From contig JAAEPF010000055.1 in the NCBI GenBank assembly GCA_024222295.1, forward strand, positions 62,001 through 126,000: DNA of 64,000 nt, given 5' to 3'. Origin of the DNA: Actinomycetes bacterium (lineage in GTDB: Bacteria > Actinomycetota > Acidimicrobiia > Acidimicrobiales > Microtrichaceae). The notes below the pieces were generated by a model that saw nothing but the letters and a program-made list of their open reading frames with translations, did not search any database and had not been told where the DNA came from. Both the position numbers and the translations under genes were made by a program. Below, one piece after another: positions 9,901 through 18,810 of this stretch (positions are counted from its first letter, which is position 1; each line of letters begins with the position of its first letter).

Positions 9901-12900
9901 CCGGCAAGGTCCGGCTCACCTTGCGTTGGCCCGAACTGGCCGGTGTCGACAACGACGGCAGGTTCTCCATCGGCTTCGACGTTGACGATGACCACGGCGT
10001 GGTGATCGCCACCCTCGACGACGACTCGTTGCTCGAGGCGCAGCGTGACGTGCTGTCGATGCTGTCTGGCGCCGCGGCTCGTGTGGCCACCGGACGGGCT
10101 GGTTCCATTGCGCCGCTCGCCGGCTCGACTGCCGTGCCCGATGCGGCGATGGGCCTTCTCTGGGGGCCTGTGTTCGATGCGCTCCTCGGCGATGACCTGG
10201 CCGACGGCCTGCTGCGGTTGGCCCATGCCCGCCACACGGTGCAGACCAATCCGCAGTCCGGTGCCGTTGATCCGCACGCAGAGATGACCGCTCGGCACCG
10301 CGCCGAGGCGGGACTCGTGGTGCGCACCACGTCATCGACCGGAGACGTCGACGTGGTCGACGAATTCCTGGTGCGCGACGCAGCCGGCGGTTCGTCGGTC
10401 GGCGCCGAGGAAGCCGATCCGGCATCAGATGAGTCGGCGCCGCAGGAAGCTGAGGGCGTCGAGTGGGTCCAGACCCCTCGCTCCTTCATCGCACGGCGGA
10501 CCTTCTCCACGCCACGCAACCCGGAGGCCTTCGCAGCCGTCTCCGGAGATGCCAACCCCATCCACCGCAGCGACCTCGTGGCCCGGTTCGCCGGGCTGCC
10601 GGGTCGGATAGTGCACGGAATGTGGACTTCAGCAGTCGCCCAGGCGTTCGTGGTCGATGACGTGTTGGGTGGCGAGACAGCGCGCTTGCACAGATGGGAC
10701 ATCCGTTTCGTGGACATGGTGGAGCCTGGCTCCACTGTCACGGTCACGGCCTCGCGTATCGCGGTGAATGACGCCGTACGCCGATGTGAGGTCCGAGTCG
10801 AGCAGGGCGACCGCGTCGTCGCACTTGCCGAGTGCGACTACACGGCGCCCCGAACCGCCTACGTCTTCCCCGGCCAGGGGATCCAGACCCCGGGCATGGG
10901 ACTGGATGCCCTCGAGCGGTCCCCGGCGGCCCGCGGCATCTGGAAGCGAGCCGACGAGTACACGCGGTCCGAGCTCGGGTTCTCCGTGCTCGGCGTCGTG
11001 CGAGACAACCCGACGGTGCTGCGTGTCGGCGACGAGGTGTTCCGGCACCCGGCAGGCGTGCTGCACCTGACCCAGTTCACCCAGGTGTCCATGGCGACGC
11101 TCGCGGCCGCGCAGGTTGAGGAGCTGAGAGAGAGTGGATTGCTCGACCCCGACGCGGTGATCGCGGGTCACTCGGTGGGGGAGTACAACGCGCTGGCCTC
11201 CGCCGGCGGCGTGCTGCCCCTCGAGGCAGTGCTCGGCATCGTGTGGGCCCGGGGCAACGCCATGCACAACCTCGTGCCCCGTGCAGCCGACGGGTCATCC
11301 GACTTCCGCCTCGGCGTCGTGCGTCCCCACCACGGCGGTCTCTCCGAGACCGAGGCGGCCGAGCTGGTCGACGCAGTTGCGGCGCAGACCGGCGAGCTGT
11401 GCGAGATCGTCAACCACAACCTGCGCGGCCGCCAGTACGCGGTCGCCGGCACCGTGAGGGCCCTGGATGAGTTGCAGGAGCGTCTCGGTGAAGGGCCGAG
11501 CGCAGCGAAGGCTCCGTTCCTGCTCGTGCCCGGCATCGATGTGCCCTTCCACTCACGCGCCCTTGCCGACGGTGTGGCCGAATTCAAGGCGCACCTCGAC
11601 GCCGCATTCCCCGAGGAGATTGACCCTGCCGAACTGGTGGGCCGGTACGTGCCCAACCTCTATCCGGAACCGTTCAGCATTGATCCGACCTACGTGGAAG
11701 CCGTCGCAGATTCGTGTGGGGGCAAGGCCTGCATCGAGATCCTGGAGGACTGGACCGAGATCTCCCAGCGCCCCGCACGGCTCACACGCCAGCTGCTCAT
11801 CGAACTGCTCGCCTGGCAGTTCGCATCGCCGGTGCGGTGGATCGAGACGACCGACATCCTGCTTGCTCCGCTCGATGAAGGCGGGCTCGGCGTGTGCAAC
11901 GTGGTCGAGATCGGGATCGGCTCGTCGCCCACACTTGCGAACCTGACGAAGGCTGCGATTGCGGCCGGCAAGGTGCAGGGCGTCGAAGTCATGCACTTCG
12001 AGGCGGACCGCACGCTCGTTTTCGAGGAGAGCGACGAGCCGGAGCCGCCCATGCCTGCGGCGTCCGTCTCGGTCGAGGGTGGAGACGACGGTGCGTCGTC
12101 CGGAATCGACCTCGATTCCGATTGGGACGGCGACGCTCCCGCGGTGGGGGTCGAGTCGGGGGCTGCTCCCGGCTCGACCCAGGCCACCGAACCCGCCCAG
12201 CCGGTCGCGCCTGCGCAACCGGTCGCGTCGACGCCTGAGGCGCCGGCTCCGGCCGCAGCCCCGTCGGCTGGGGGTGCGGTCGACGACCAGCCCGTGGGAC
12301 TCGGGGACGCCATCGGCGCCCTCATGGCCCATCTCGGCGGCGTCCGGTTCGACCAGCTCGGCGACGACAGCATCGATGACCTGGTCGACGGGGCATCCTC
12401 GCGACGCAACCAGGTGCTAATGGACCTCGGCAAGGAGTTCGGTGTCGGCTCGGTGGAGGGCGCCCACGAGGTGGCACGCAGTGTGCTGGCCGAACAGCTC
12501 GCTCCCATGGCGCGCGGCCACCGCCACCCCGGTCCAGTGCTCTCAGCCGCCGTGTCGGCCGGCATCACCTCGGCGCTGGGTCCGTTGGGAGCCGGTCCGT
12601 CGTTCGTGGCCAAGCATGTGGCTTCCGAGTGGGGCCTCGGCGAGGGATGGGCGGAGCAGTGTGAGCTGGAGCTACTGCTCGGAACACGCGACGGCGCTTC
12701 GCGCCGCGGTGGCGACCTGCGCACGCTCGAGGGAAGCGATGCCGCGGCACTGGTCGACGCAGCGCTGCAGTCCGCGGCGGCTCGCCTGGGTCTGGCGATC
12801 GCGAAGCCGGTTGCCGCAACTGCGACAGCGACCGCCGATGCGGCTGAGCTCGACGCCCTGGCGTCGCGGGTCGGTGCCGCCTTCCAGCAGGCCGCCGGCG

Positions 12901-15900
12901 CAGCAGCGGCAGTCCTCGATCCCGGTGCCGACCGCGACGCGGACGACGACTCCGCAGCGGTTGCCGCTGCGGCGGACCGCGACCGCCTCGCGCTTCTCGA
13001 CCAGGAGCACGGCGCCGATCGCGCGGAGGCGGTAGCGCCCAGCTTCGACGAGGACCGGATCCGCTGCTTCGACTCGGCCGGCATCTGGGCCCGGGCAGAC
13101 CTTGGCCACCTCTTCCACGGTGCGATGGCAGGCCGGGTGGATCCGACCGGTTTGGCCGCGGCAGTCGAGCACCTCAGGCTCTTCGCCGGATCCGACGCTC
13201 GGTTCGACGACTCGGTGAACTGGTACCTGGAGCAGGCGGCCGAGGCAGGCAACGACCCGCTCGTGCTTGCCTTCTCCACGATCGCGGAGGGTCCGACGCC
13301 CGAGCAGCGCCGCGCAGTCGGCCGATTCGGGGGGCGCACCGTGCTCGTGTCCGGTGCTTCGCCCGACTCCATCGGTGAGGCCACCGCCGCGCACCTGCTT
13401 GCAGGCGGCGCGACGGTGATCATGGTCAGCCACAGCTCCGGCCGCGGCCGCCGCAAAGCGGTGCGCGAACTGCTGCGCCGTCATGGAGGCCCGGGCGCGA
13501 AGCTGTTCCTGGTGAGGGCCAACCTGGCCTCGTTCACCGACATCGACCGGTTGGTCGGCTGGCTCGCCGATGCCACCGATGAGGACCACCCCGGGTTGCC
13601 GGATGTGGTGCTTCCGTTCGCCGCCTCTGCGGTCTCGGGTGACGTCCCCGACACCGGTGCGCGCAGCGAGGTCGAGATGAGGGTTCTCCTGCTGGGCGTG
13701 GAGCGCCTCGTGGGCCGCCTCTCCGAGGAGACCGGCTCCGCTGCGGGTGATCGACGCCTCACCGCAGTCCTGCCGATGTCGCCGAACCACGGGACGTTCG
13801 GAGGCGACGGGTCATATGGCGATGCCAAGGCCGGACTCGAGGTCCTCGAGTCCCGCCGGCTCTCCGAGTTCGACCGATGGGGACGGCACTGCCGCATCAT
13901 CGGCGCAGAGATCGGATGGGTGCGGGGAACGGGTCTGATGGCCGCCAACGACACGCTCGCACCGCTCGTCGAGCAGCAACTCGCGGTGCGCACTTACAGC
14001 CCGCCCGAGATGGGTGGGCTCATCGCCGAGTTGTGTGCCCCCGAGGAGATCGGTGGCCGCACCGGCGCAGCCGCGGAGGAGTCCGGCCAGTCGAAGGCCC
14101 GCGCCGGCGCCAACAGGGTCGACCTGACCGGCGGCCTGTCCGCGGTCGCCAGCAGTGGAGCGCTGTCGCGGCTGCTCCGCAGCGGCCTCTCGGTCAACCC
14201 GGCCGATCCCGACGCCGACAAGGAAGAGCTGGAGTCGGGCCGCGAGCTGGCGGCGCTTCTCACGCCTCCGGCTTCGGCGGCCCGAAGGGCACCCGAGTGG
14301 CCGAAGCGGCCCACGGTGACAATCGACGAAATGGTCGTGATCTGTGGCACCGGCGAAGTGGGGCCATGGGGCACCGCCTCGACCCGGCTGGGCGCCGAGC
14401 TCGGCGAGCTCGGAGGCCGGGGGACCGTGGAGCTGGCCATGCGCTGTGGCCTGCTGCGCTGGGAGCCCAACGGTGCCAAGGGCAGCTACGTGGACGTCGA
14501 CAGCGACGAGGTCGTCGACGAATCCGAGCTGGTCGATCGCTACCGCGACGAAGTGCTCGACCGATGCGGAATCCGGCCGGTTGACGATCCAGGTTTCGAG
14601 CAGGACGTCGAGGTGTTTCTCGACCGACCGGTCACCATCGGCGTGGCCGATCGATCCGCAGCGGAGGCATTCGCGGCCGCCACCGACGGTGCATCCGCGA
14701 TCCAGGACGGCGAGCGGTGGGCTGTGAAGCTGCCCACCGGAGCTCCGATGAGGATGCGCCGCAACGTGGACCTGCCACGTGGGGTCACCGCCGCCCTTCC
14801 ACGGGGCATGTCACCCGAGTCGTGCGGTGTCCCCGTCGAGGTGGCGGGGTCGATGGACCCGATCGCGGCCTGGAACCTGGTCATGACCGCCGAAGCCTTC
14901 CGCGACGCCTGTACCCGGCCCGACGAGGTGCTCAGCGTCGTGCACCCGAGCATGGTGGCCAACACACAGGGCACCGGAATGGGCGGTCTGACCAGCCTGC
15001 AGCGCCTCTACGTCGACCCGGTGACCGGCGAGGACCACGCCAACGACCTGCTGCAGGAGTCGCTCGGCAATGTTCCCGCGGCCCATGCGATGCAGTCGTT
15101 CGTGGGTGGCTACGGCGCAATGGTGCACCCGGTCGGGGCATGCGCGAGCGCCGCTGTGAGCCTCGAGGTGGCGGCCGACATCGTCGCGCTGGGTAAGGCC
15201 GACGTGGTCGTTGCCGGTGGCTTCGACGACCTGGCACGCGAGGGCATCATCGGTTTCGCCGAGATGTCCGCCACGGCTGACTCCGACGAGATGATTGCGG
15301 CGGGGTTCGAGCCCTCGGAGATGTCGCGGCCGGGAGACCGTGACCGCGCCGGGTTCGTCGAGAGCCAGGGCGGCGGCACGTTGCTCGTGTGCCGTGGTTC
15401 GGTGGCGCGCGAGCTCGGACTGCCTGTGAGGGCGGTTGTCGGACTCGCACGCAGCCATTCCGACGGCGTGCAGACATCCATCCCCGCGCCGGGCCTGGGC
15501 GCGCTGTCAATCGGTCGCGGCTCGACCGAGTCGCCCCTTGCCAACGCCTTGGCCGGTCTGGGCCTGGGTGCGGACGACATCGCGGTGGTCTCCAAACACG
15601 ACACCTCGACCCGGGCCAACGACCCCAACGAGGCGGCGATCCACGAGCGTCTGTGTGCCGAGCTCGGACGCACGCCGGGCAATCCGGTGCGTGTCGTCTC
15701 CCAGAAGGCCCTCACGGGCCATGCCAAGGGTGGTGCCGCCGCATGGCAGGTCGCGGGCATATGCGACATGTTCGACACCGCAGTCGTACCCGGCAACCCC
15801 AACCTCGATAGCCCCGACCCAGACGTTCACGCCGGCGGATGGCTGGTACCCGATGACAGGCCACTCGCCATGGAGAGCCCCCCGAGGGCCGCGATGCTCA

Positions 15901-16415
15901 CGAGCCTCGGCTTCGGCCATGTGTCGGCAGCGGTGCTGTTGGTGCATCCGGCCGCATTCGTGGCGGCACTCGAGTCGAGCGAGGTGGACATCTACCTCGC
16001 CAGGGTGGCCGAACGCGAGGCCGAGCGGGAGCACTTGCGCCGGTGGGAGCTCCACGGCGGGGAACCCGCATACAGCCGACCTGTTGACCGGCGTCTGGCA
16101 GGAGGTGACGACGAGTCGAGGCGAGCCGCGGAGATGGATGCGCTGGTCGATGAGACGACGCGCCTGGGGGCCGGCGGTGTGTTCGTGGGCTGCGGTCCGG
16201 CCGACATCGGTCCCGATGAGCGCAACGGCGGTGGTTCCAACGGCAGTGCGTCGAACGGCAGTGCGTCGAACGGCAGTGCGTCGAACGGCAGTGCGTCGAA
16301 CGGCAGTGCGTCGAACGGCAGTGCGTCGAACGGCAGTGCTTCGAACGGCAGTGCCTCCACCGGTTCCGGTGACCAGGCACCTGGCGCCGGTGTGGGCACC
16401 GGAGAGCGGTCATGA
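6972..16415 (+). CDS. fas: Type I fatty acid synthase, seven-domain single chain
   Basis: This giant 3147-residue enzyme makes long-chain acyl-CoA from acetyl- and malonyl-CoA. Domains follow the mycobacterial FAS-I order. Acetyltransferase: GHSAG, S131. Enoyl reductase: about 400-870, IVLAGMTPSTVDAPI. MaoC-type dehydratase: H1198 in SGDANPIH. Malonyl/palmitoyl transferase: GHSVG, S1401. A Pro/Ala linker of about 70 residues comes next. ACP: S1809 in DLVDGASS aligns with the phosphopantetheine serine of yeast FAS. Ketoreductase: from about 2120. Ketosynthase: C2724 in HPVGACAS, with SKHD and TGHAKGG for the catalytic histidines and lysine. ATG is preceded by a GAGGGAG ribosome site. The C-terminus carries eight NGSAS repeats. 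It overlaps acpS by 4 bp. Confidence 0.97.
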   Translation: MFIEGGSLGEAIKAGARSTTLVYSGQDPEWAEGVRSTLLARPEVRAWATEVLLDLDRRLSADPTIHPELAAEGVDPADWLEGGGRWSNGERAARHLCLMGSLLGHMVAGYALAQDGLPSESAGVTTVTGHSAGLLSAWATARYGTTPETADASAALAAFAVIVGEMERQRDTMADAALGELLGGAEEPSPMLFVAGPTEPTVRSVLERHGAGTVQVSLQNCFDRWVLSGRPAELADLRERFSDMGGVGTEFVSSSCVYHNPLMTPHVEAAASRLTEKALSLTGDLLTDLVDPRDGTRHTGGDLTERVVASMASQPVRWADTVSELADPGHVVVDVGPSTFLAVVCRRALRGSGAIVLGAGDAADRRKLASADHWPEPLVDYSQYAPTVAADGAHRVRTRHTDRSGRSAIVLAGMTPSTVDAPIVAAAANRGHVGELAGGGQVSPAILTERLEELGELLTPGHEVVFNALYLDPYLWGMHLGKDRLVQRARDNGAPILGVTVSAGIPEPDEAVDLLDELHDHGIWLNAFKPGDIAGVRKVLAIADRTDHDIWLHLEGGLAGGHHSWEDLESVLFTTYGDIRERDNVVLLVGGGVDSPERSAELISGNWALRHGPRAMPVDGILMGTVAMATAESTASDSVKAALVAAPGVDGAVAEGEVAGGVTSGLSGLNADIHYLDNHASRVAAVLGEVAGDADAVEARHDEIAGLLERTAKPWFGDVTRMTWSEVATRFAELCALGRHGRYEDGRWLDVTHRSRFLTLLRRAESRCVDQDHGTFASVFRDAGDLDDPAKAIEMLNECYPLAAQAVLTPSDVAAFVDICDAPGKPMPFVAVLDGEVRRRYLSDSLWQSHSDLWDADSVLVIPGPAAVGGIEVVDEPVGDLLDRFDTEVAELLGGPGLLVAGDLLGESESPVEPRPSAVESLLDVVAVLHGSAMVRSPLRLLAQPGDWELSSEGDRCMATIGHGGETATLEGPLEPTGKVRLTLRWPELAGVDNDGRFSIGFDVDDDHGVVIATLDDDSLLEAQRDVLSMLSGAAARVATGRAGSIAPLAGSTAVPDAAMGLLWGPVFDALLGDDLADGLLRLAHARHTVQTNPQSGAVDPHAEMTARHRAEAGLVVRTTSSTGDVDVVDEFLVRDAAGGSSVGAEEADPASDESAPQEAEGVEWVQTPRSFIARRTFSTPRNPEAFAAVSGDANPIHRSDLVARFAGLPGRIVHGMWTSAVAQAFVVDDVLGGETARLHRWDIRFVDMVEPGSTVTVTASRIAVNDAVRRCEVRVEQGDRVVALAECDYTAPRTAYVFPGQGIQTPGMGLDALERSPAARGIWKRADEYTRSELGFSVLGVVRDNPTVLRVGDEVFRHPAGVLHLTQFTQVSMATLAAAQVEELRESGLLDPDAVIAGHSVGEYNALASAGGVLPLEAVLGIVWARGNAMHNLVPRAADGSSDFRLGVVRPHHGGLSETEAAELVDAVAAQTGELCEIVNHNLRGRQYAVAGTVRALDELQERLGEGPSAAKAPFLLVPGIDVPFHSRALADGVAEFKAHLDAAFPEEIDPAELVGRYVPNLYPEPFSIDPTYVEAVADSCGGKACIEILEDWTEISQRPARLTRQLLIELLAWQFASPVRWIETTDILLAPLDEGGLGVCNVVEIGIGSSPTLANLTKAAIAAGKVQGVEVMHFEADRTLVFEESDEPEPPMPAASVSVEGGDDGASSGIDLDSDWDGDAPAVGVESGAAPGSTQATEPAQPVAPAQPVASTPEAPAPAAAPSAGGAVDDQPVGLGDAIGALMAHLGGVRFDQLGDDSIDDLVDGASSRRNQVLMDLGKEFGVGSVEGAHEVARSVLAEQLAPMARGHRHPGPVLSAAVSAGITSALGPLGAGPSFVAKHVASEWGLGEGWAEQCELELLLGTRDGASRRGGDLRTLEGSDAAALVDAALQSAAARLGLAIAKPVAATATATADAAELDALASRVGAAFQQAAGAAAAVLDPGADRDADDDSAAVAAAADRDRLALLDQEHGADRAEAVAPSFDEDRIRCFDSAGIWARADLGHLFHGAMAGRVDPTGLAAAVEHLRLFAGSDARFDDSVNWYLEQAAEAGNDPLVLAFSTIAEGPTPEQRRAVGRFGGRTVLVSGASPDSIGEATAAHLLAGGATVIMVSHSSGRGRRKAVRELLRRHGGPGAKLFLVRANLASFTDIDRLVGWLADATDEDHPGLPDVVLPFAASAVSGDVPDTGARSEVEMRVLLLGVERLVGRLSEETGSAAGDRRLTAVLPMSPNHGTFGGDGSYGDAKAGLEVLESRRLSEFDRWGRHCRIIGAEIGWVRGTGLMAANDTLAPLVEQQLAVRTYSPPEMGGLIAELCAPEEIGGRTGAAAEESGQSKARAGANRVDLTGGLSAVASSGALSRLLRSGLSVNPADPDADKEELESGRELAALLTPPASAARRAPEWPKRPTVTIDEMVVICGTGEVGPWGTASTRLGAELGELGGRGTVELAMRCGLLRWEPNGAKGSYVDVDSDEVVDESELVDRYRDEVLDRCGIRPVDDPGFEQDVEVFLDRPVTIGVADRSAAEAFAAATDGASAIQDGERWAVKLPTGAPMRMRRNVDLPRGVTAALPRGMSPESCGVPVEVAGSMDPIAAWNLVMTAEAFRDACTRPDEVLSVVHPSMVANTQGTGMGGLTSLQRLYVDPVTGEDHANDLLQESLGNVPAAHAMQSFVGGYGAMVHPVGACASAAVSLEVAADIVALGKADVVVAGGFDDLAREGIIGFAEMSATADSDEMIAAGFEPSEMSRPGDRDRAGFVESQGGGTLLVCRGSVARELGLPVRAVVGLARSHSDGVQTSIPAPGLGALSIGRGSTESPLANALAGLGLGADDIAVVSKHDTSTRANDPNEAAIHERLCAELGRTPGNPVRVVSQKALTGHAKGGAAAWQVAGICDMFDTAVVPGNPNLDSPDPDVHAGGWLVPDDRPLAMESPPRAAMLTSLGFGHVSAAVLLVHPAAFVAALESSEVDIYLARVAEREAEREHLRRWELHGGEPAYSRPVDRRLAGGDDESRRAAEMDALVDETTRLGAGGVFVGCGPADIGPDERNGGGSNGSASNGSASNGSASNGSASNGSASNGSASNGSASNGSASTGSGDQAPGAGVGTGERS
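16239..16358 (+). repeat. Eight 15-bp tandem repeats encoding NGSAS at the FAS C-terminus
   Basis: Eight units of AACGGCAGTGCGTCG run without a break. The last two differ by one and two bases in their final codons. They encode (Asn-Gly-Ser-Ala-Ser)8, a flexible low-complexity tail after the ketosynthase. Near-identity at DNA level suggests recent slippage expansion, so the copy number may vary between strains. Confidence 0.95.
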
Positions 16416-16891
16416 GCGTCGTCGGGCTCGGCATCGACCTGGTGGAGGTCGAGCCGTTCGCCGCCCAACTCAACGCCACCGGAACCAGCTTCCTCGAGGG
16501 CACGTTCAGTCCGGCAGAGCTCCGCCGGGCCCGCGATGGCCACGAAGTCTCCTCGACCGGGTTCGCCCGGCACCTGGCCGCGAGGTTCGCCGCCAAGGAA
16601 GCCTTTGTGAAGGCTTGGTCGATGGCCCGTGCGGGGATGCCGCCCGCCATGCACGACGTGCATTGGACCGACATCTGCATCGAGTCCGACGACTGGGGGC
16701 GCCCGTCGATCCTGCTCGGTGGCGAGACGGCGGAGTGCGTGGCCGACACCCTTGGCCGGGTCTCGCTGTCCGTGTCGCTCACCCACGAGGACTCGGTCGC
16801 GGGCGCGGTGGTCGTCATATCGCCGGCCGTCGCATCGCCACCGGCGTCCTCGTCCGCTGATGTCGCCTCGTCGGGGGAGGCAGTCCGATGA
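16412..16891 (+). CDS. acpS: Holo-[acyl-carrier-protein] synthase
   Basis: AcpS transfers 4'-phosphopantetheine from CoA to the ACP serine, here most likely S1809 of the adjacent FAS. The 159-residue protein shows the two metal- and CoA-binding signatures: GIDLVEVE near the N-terminus and RFAAKEAFVKA near residues 55-66. The C-terminal part contains SVSLTHE, usual for the family, and a longer Ala/Ser tail. ATG overlaps the fas stop (ATGA), and its own stop overlaps the next gene, so all three are translationally coupled. The fas-acpS pair is also found in mycobacteria. Confidence 0.95.
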   Translation: MSVVGLGIDLVEVEPFAAQLNATGTSFLEGTFSPAELRRARDGHEVSSTGFARHLAARFAAKEAFVKAWSMARAGMPPAMHDVHWTDICIESDDWGRPSILLGGETAECVADTLGRVSLSVSLTHEDSVAGAVVVISPAVASPPASSSADVASSGEAVR

Positions 16892-18810
16892 TCTCGCACC
16901 ACCAGCTCTCCTCCATGCCTGGCCTCGTTGTGGCGCACTGTGTAGAGGTTGGTGACCGCGTCGACGCCGGAGATGTCGTTGCCGTGGTCGAGACCATGAA
17001 GTGCGAATGGCCAGTGCATGCCGAGGAGAGCGGCCGGGTCACCTGGCTGTCTCCGCTGGGCGACGTGCTGGCGGTCGGCGACGACATCGTGCACATCCGA
17101 GCGGTGGAGTCGATCCGCCCCCCTGCCCCCGACGACCTCGCCGACCTGCTCACGGGCGCCACCCCCGAGCCGCGCCTCATGGGGCTCACGAACGGGGCGA
17201 CGTTCGCCGAGTATGACCTCGATCCCGATGACCCGGACAAGCTCATCGCCGTGCCCAGGGGCCGCACCGATCGTGAGGCCGGCATCGTGGTGGGACTCGT
17301 GTCGCATCGTCTGCACGGCACCGGAGCCCCGGTCAGGCGGGTCTGGCTCTGTGGTGACGCCACGATGGCGCTCGGCGCCGTGTCCGAACCCGAGTGCGCG
17401 CGGATCATCGCGGCCATCGACATGGCCGAGGAGATGGGTCTTCCCCTCGAGTGGGTGGCCGTGTCGAGCGGCGCGCGGATCTCGATGAGCTCGGGCACCG
17501 AGAACATGGACTGGTGCGCCGCCGTGGTGCGCCGGCTGGTCGAGTTCACCCAGGGCGGTGGCGAGGTCGTCATCGTGGTCGCGGGGATCAACGTGGGCGC
17601 CCAGAGCTACTGGAATGCCGAGGCCACGATGCTGATGCACTGCGCCGGCATGCTCGTCATGGTCGAGGGTACGGCCATGGTGCTCACGGGGCACCGGTCG
17701 CTGGCCAAGGCCGGAGGTGTGAGCGAGCGAAGCGACCACGACCTGGGTGGCACACCGGTGATGATCACCAACGGCCAGGCGCACCACCGTGCCGATGATC
17801 TCGTGGAGGCCCTGCGGCTGGTGCTCATGCACCACAAGTTGTGCGCCCACGGCCCTGAGCATCCACGCAAGCGGGTAGCCACACTCGACGCTGCCGACCG
17901 CGACGTGTGCGACGACCCCTATGACGTGGCGGACCACTCGACCCCAGGAAGGCGCGGAATGGCCGACCTGGGCGACGTGCTGCACGCCGCAGCCAATCCG
18001 GACCGCACGAGGCCGTTCGCGATCGAACCGGTCATGGCAGCCCTTGCCGACCGCGACGCACCACAACTACGGCGTTGGGAGGACTCGAAGGGCGCAACCG
18101 GGGCACATGTGTGGGACACCAGGGTGGACGGCTGGGGGGTCAGCCTGATCGGCATCGATTCCAGGCCCCGGCAGGTCGACGGCACATGGGAAGCCGCGGC
18201 CACGCTCTATCCGGAAGGTGCACGCAAGGTTGCACGCGCTCTCAACCACGCCAGCGGGCGCCGCCCGGCGGTCGTGCTCGCCAACCTGGCGGGCTTCGAC
18301 GGCTCGCGGGACTCGCTGTTCAACCGCCAGCTCGAACACGGCGCCGAGCTCGCGCGTGCAGTCGTCAACTTCCGCGGTCCACTCGTGGTGGTGGTCATCG
18401 GTCGTTTCCACGGAGGTGCGTACGTGGTTCTCAACCGGCGCCTCAACCCCGAGCTGCGGATCGTCGCACTCGAGGGCACGAGGGTGTCGGTGATCGGTGG
18501 CACGTCGGCCGCCGAGGTGGTGCTGCGCCGACAGGTCGCCGAGGAACTCGAACGGGCCGGCGGCGACCCGGGCGACACCGAGGCGCACCGCGCTGCAGTC
18601 GCGAAGGTGGCCGCCGACTTCGACCGCACTCACGACGTGCACCGTGCGGCCGCGGTGGGTTCTGTCGACCGTGTGATCGGTCCCGAGGACCTCCGGCCGG
18701 TGGTCTCGTCGCTCGTGGCCGCCGCCGGCGACGAAGAGTCGGCGGAAGCGGACCTCAGAGCGACGGGTCGAGAGCCACGGCTCGCAGATAGGAGCGCAGC
18801 GCCCGCTTGA
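16888..18810 (+). CDS. Fused biotin carboxyl carrier / carboxyltransferase protein (acyl-CoA carboxylase-type)
   Basis: Residues 8-72 form a biotinyl domain with K38 in ETMKCE as the biotin site, a variant of the usual AMKM. The rest is a carboxyltransferase of the crotonase-like AccD/AccA type. An N-half at about 105-320 (SSGARISMSSGTENMDW, AGGVSERSDHDLGG) is followed by a C-half at about 360-600 (GARKVARALNHASGRRPAVV, RFHGGAYVVLN). No biotin carboxylase domain is present, so that subunit must be encoded elsewhere. Coupling to fas and acpS suggests it supplies malonyl-CoA to FAS (inference). Other biotin-dependent carboxylations remain possible. Its 3' end overlaps the convergent TetR gene by 56 bp. 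Confidence 0.8.
   Translation: MISHHQLSSMPGLVVAHCVEVGDRVDAGDVVAVVETMKCEWPVHAEESGRVTWLSPLGDVLAVGDDIVHIRAVESIRPPAPDDLADLLTGATPEPRLMGLTNGATFAEYDLDPDDPDKLIAVPRGRTDREAGIVVGLVSHRLHGTGAPVRRVWLCGDATMALGAVSEPECARIIAAIDMAEEMGLPLEWVAVSSGARISMSSGTENMDWCAAVVRRLVEFTQGGGEVVIVVAGINVGAQSYWNAEATMLMHCAGMLVMVEGTAMVLTGHRSLAKAGGVSERSDHDLGGTPVMITNGQAHHRADDLVEALRLVLMHHKLCAHGPEHPRKRVATLDAADRDVCDDPYDVADHSTPGRRGMADLGDVLHAAANPDRTRPFAIEPVMAALADRDAPQLRRWEDSKGATGAHVWDTRVDGWGVSLIGIDSRPRQVDGTWEAAATLYPEGARKVARALNHASGRRPAVVLANLAGFDGSRDSLFNRQLEHGAELARAVVNFRGPLVVVVIGRFHGGAYVVLNRRLNPELRIVALEGTRVSVIGGTSAAEVVLRRQVAEELERAGGDPGDTEAHRAAVAKVAADFDRTHDVHRAAAVGSVDRVIGPEDLRPVVSSLVAAAGDEESAEADLRATGREPRLADRSAAPA

Noticed and set aside
8376-18066. 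Very long open frames on the minus strand under fas and the carboxyltransferase gene (for example 8376-10298 and 15898-18066)
   Set aside because: They lie antisense to strongly supported genes, have no recognisable domains and reflect the codon bias of high-GC DNA.
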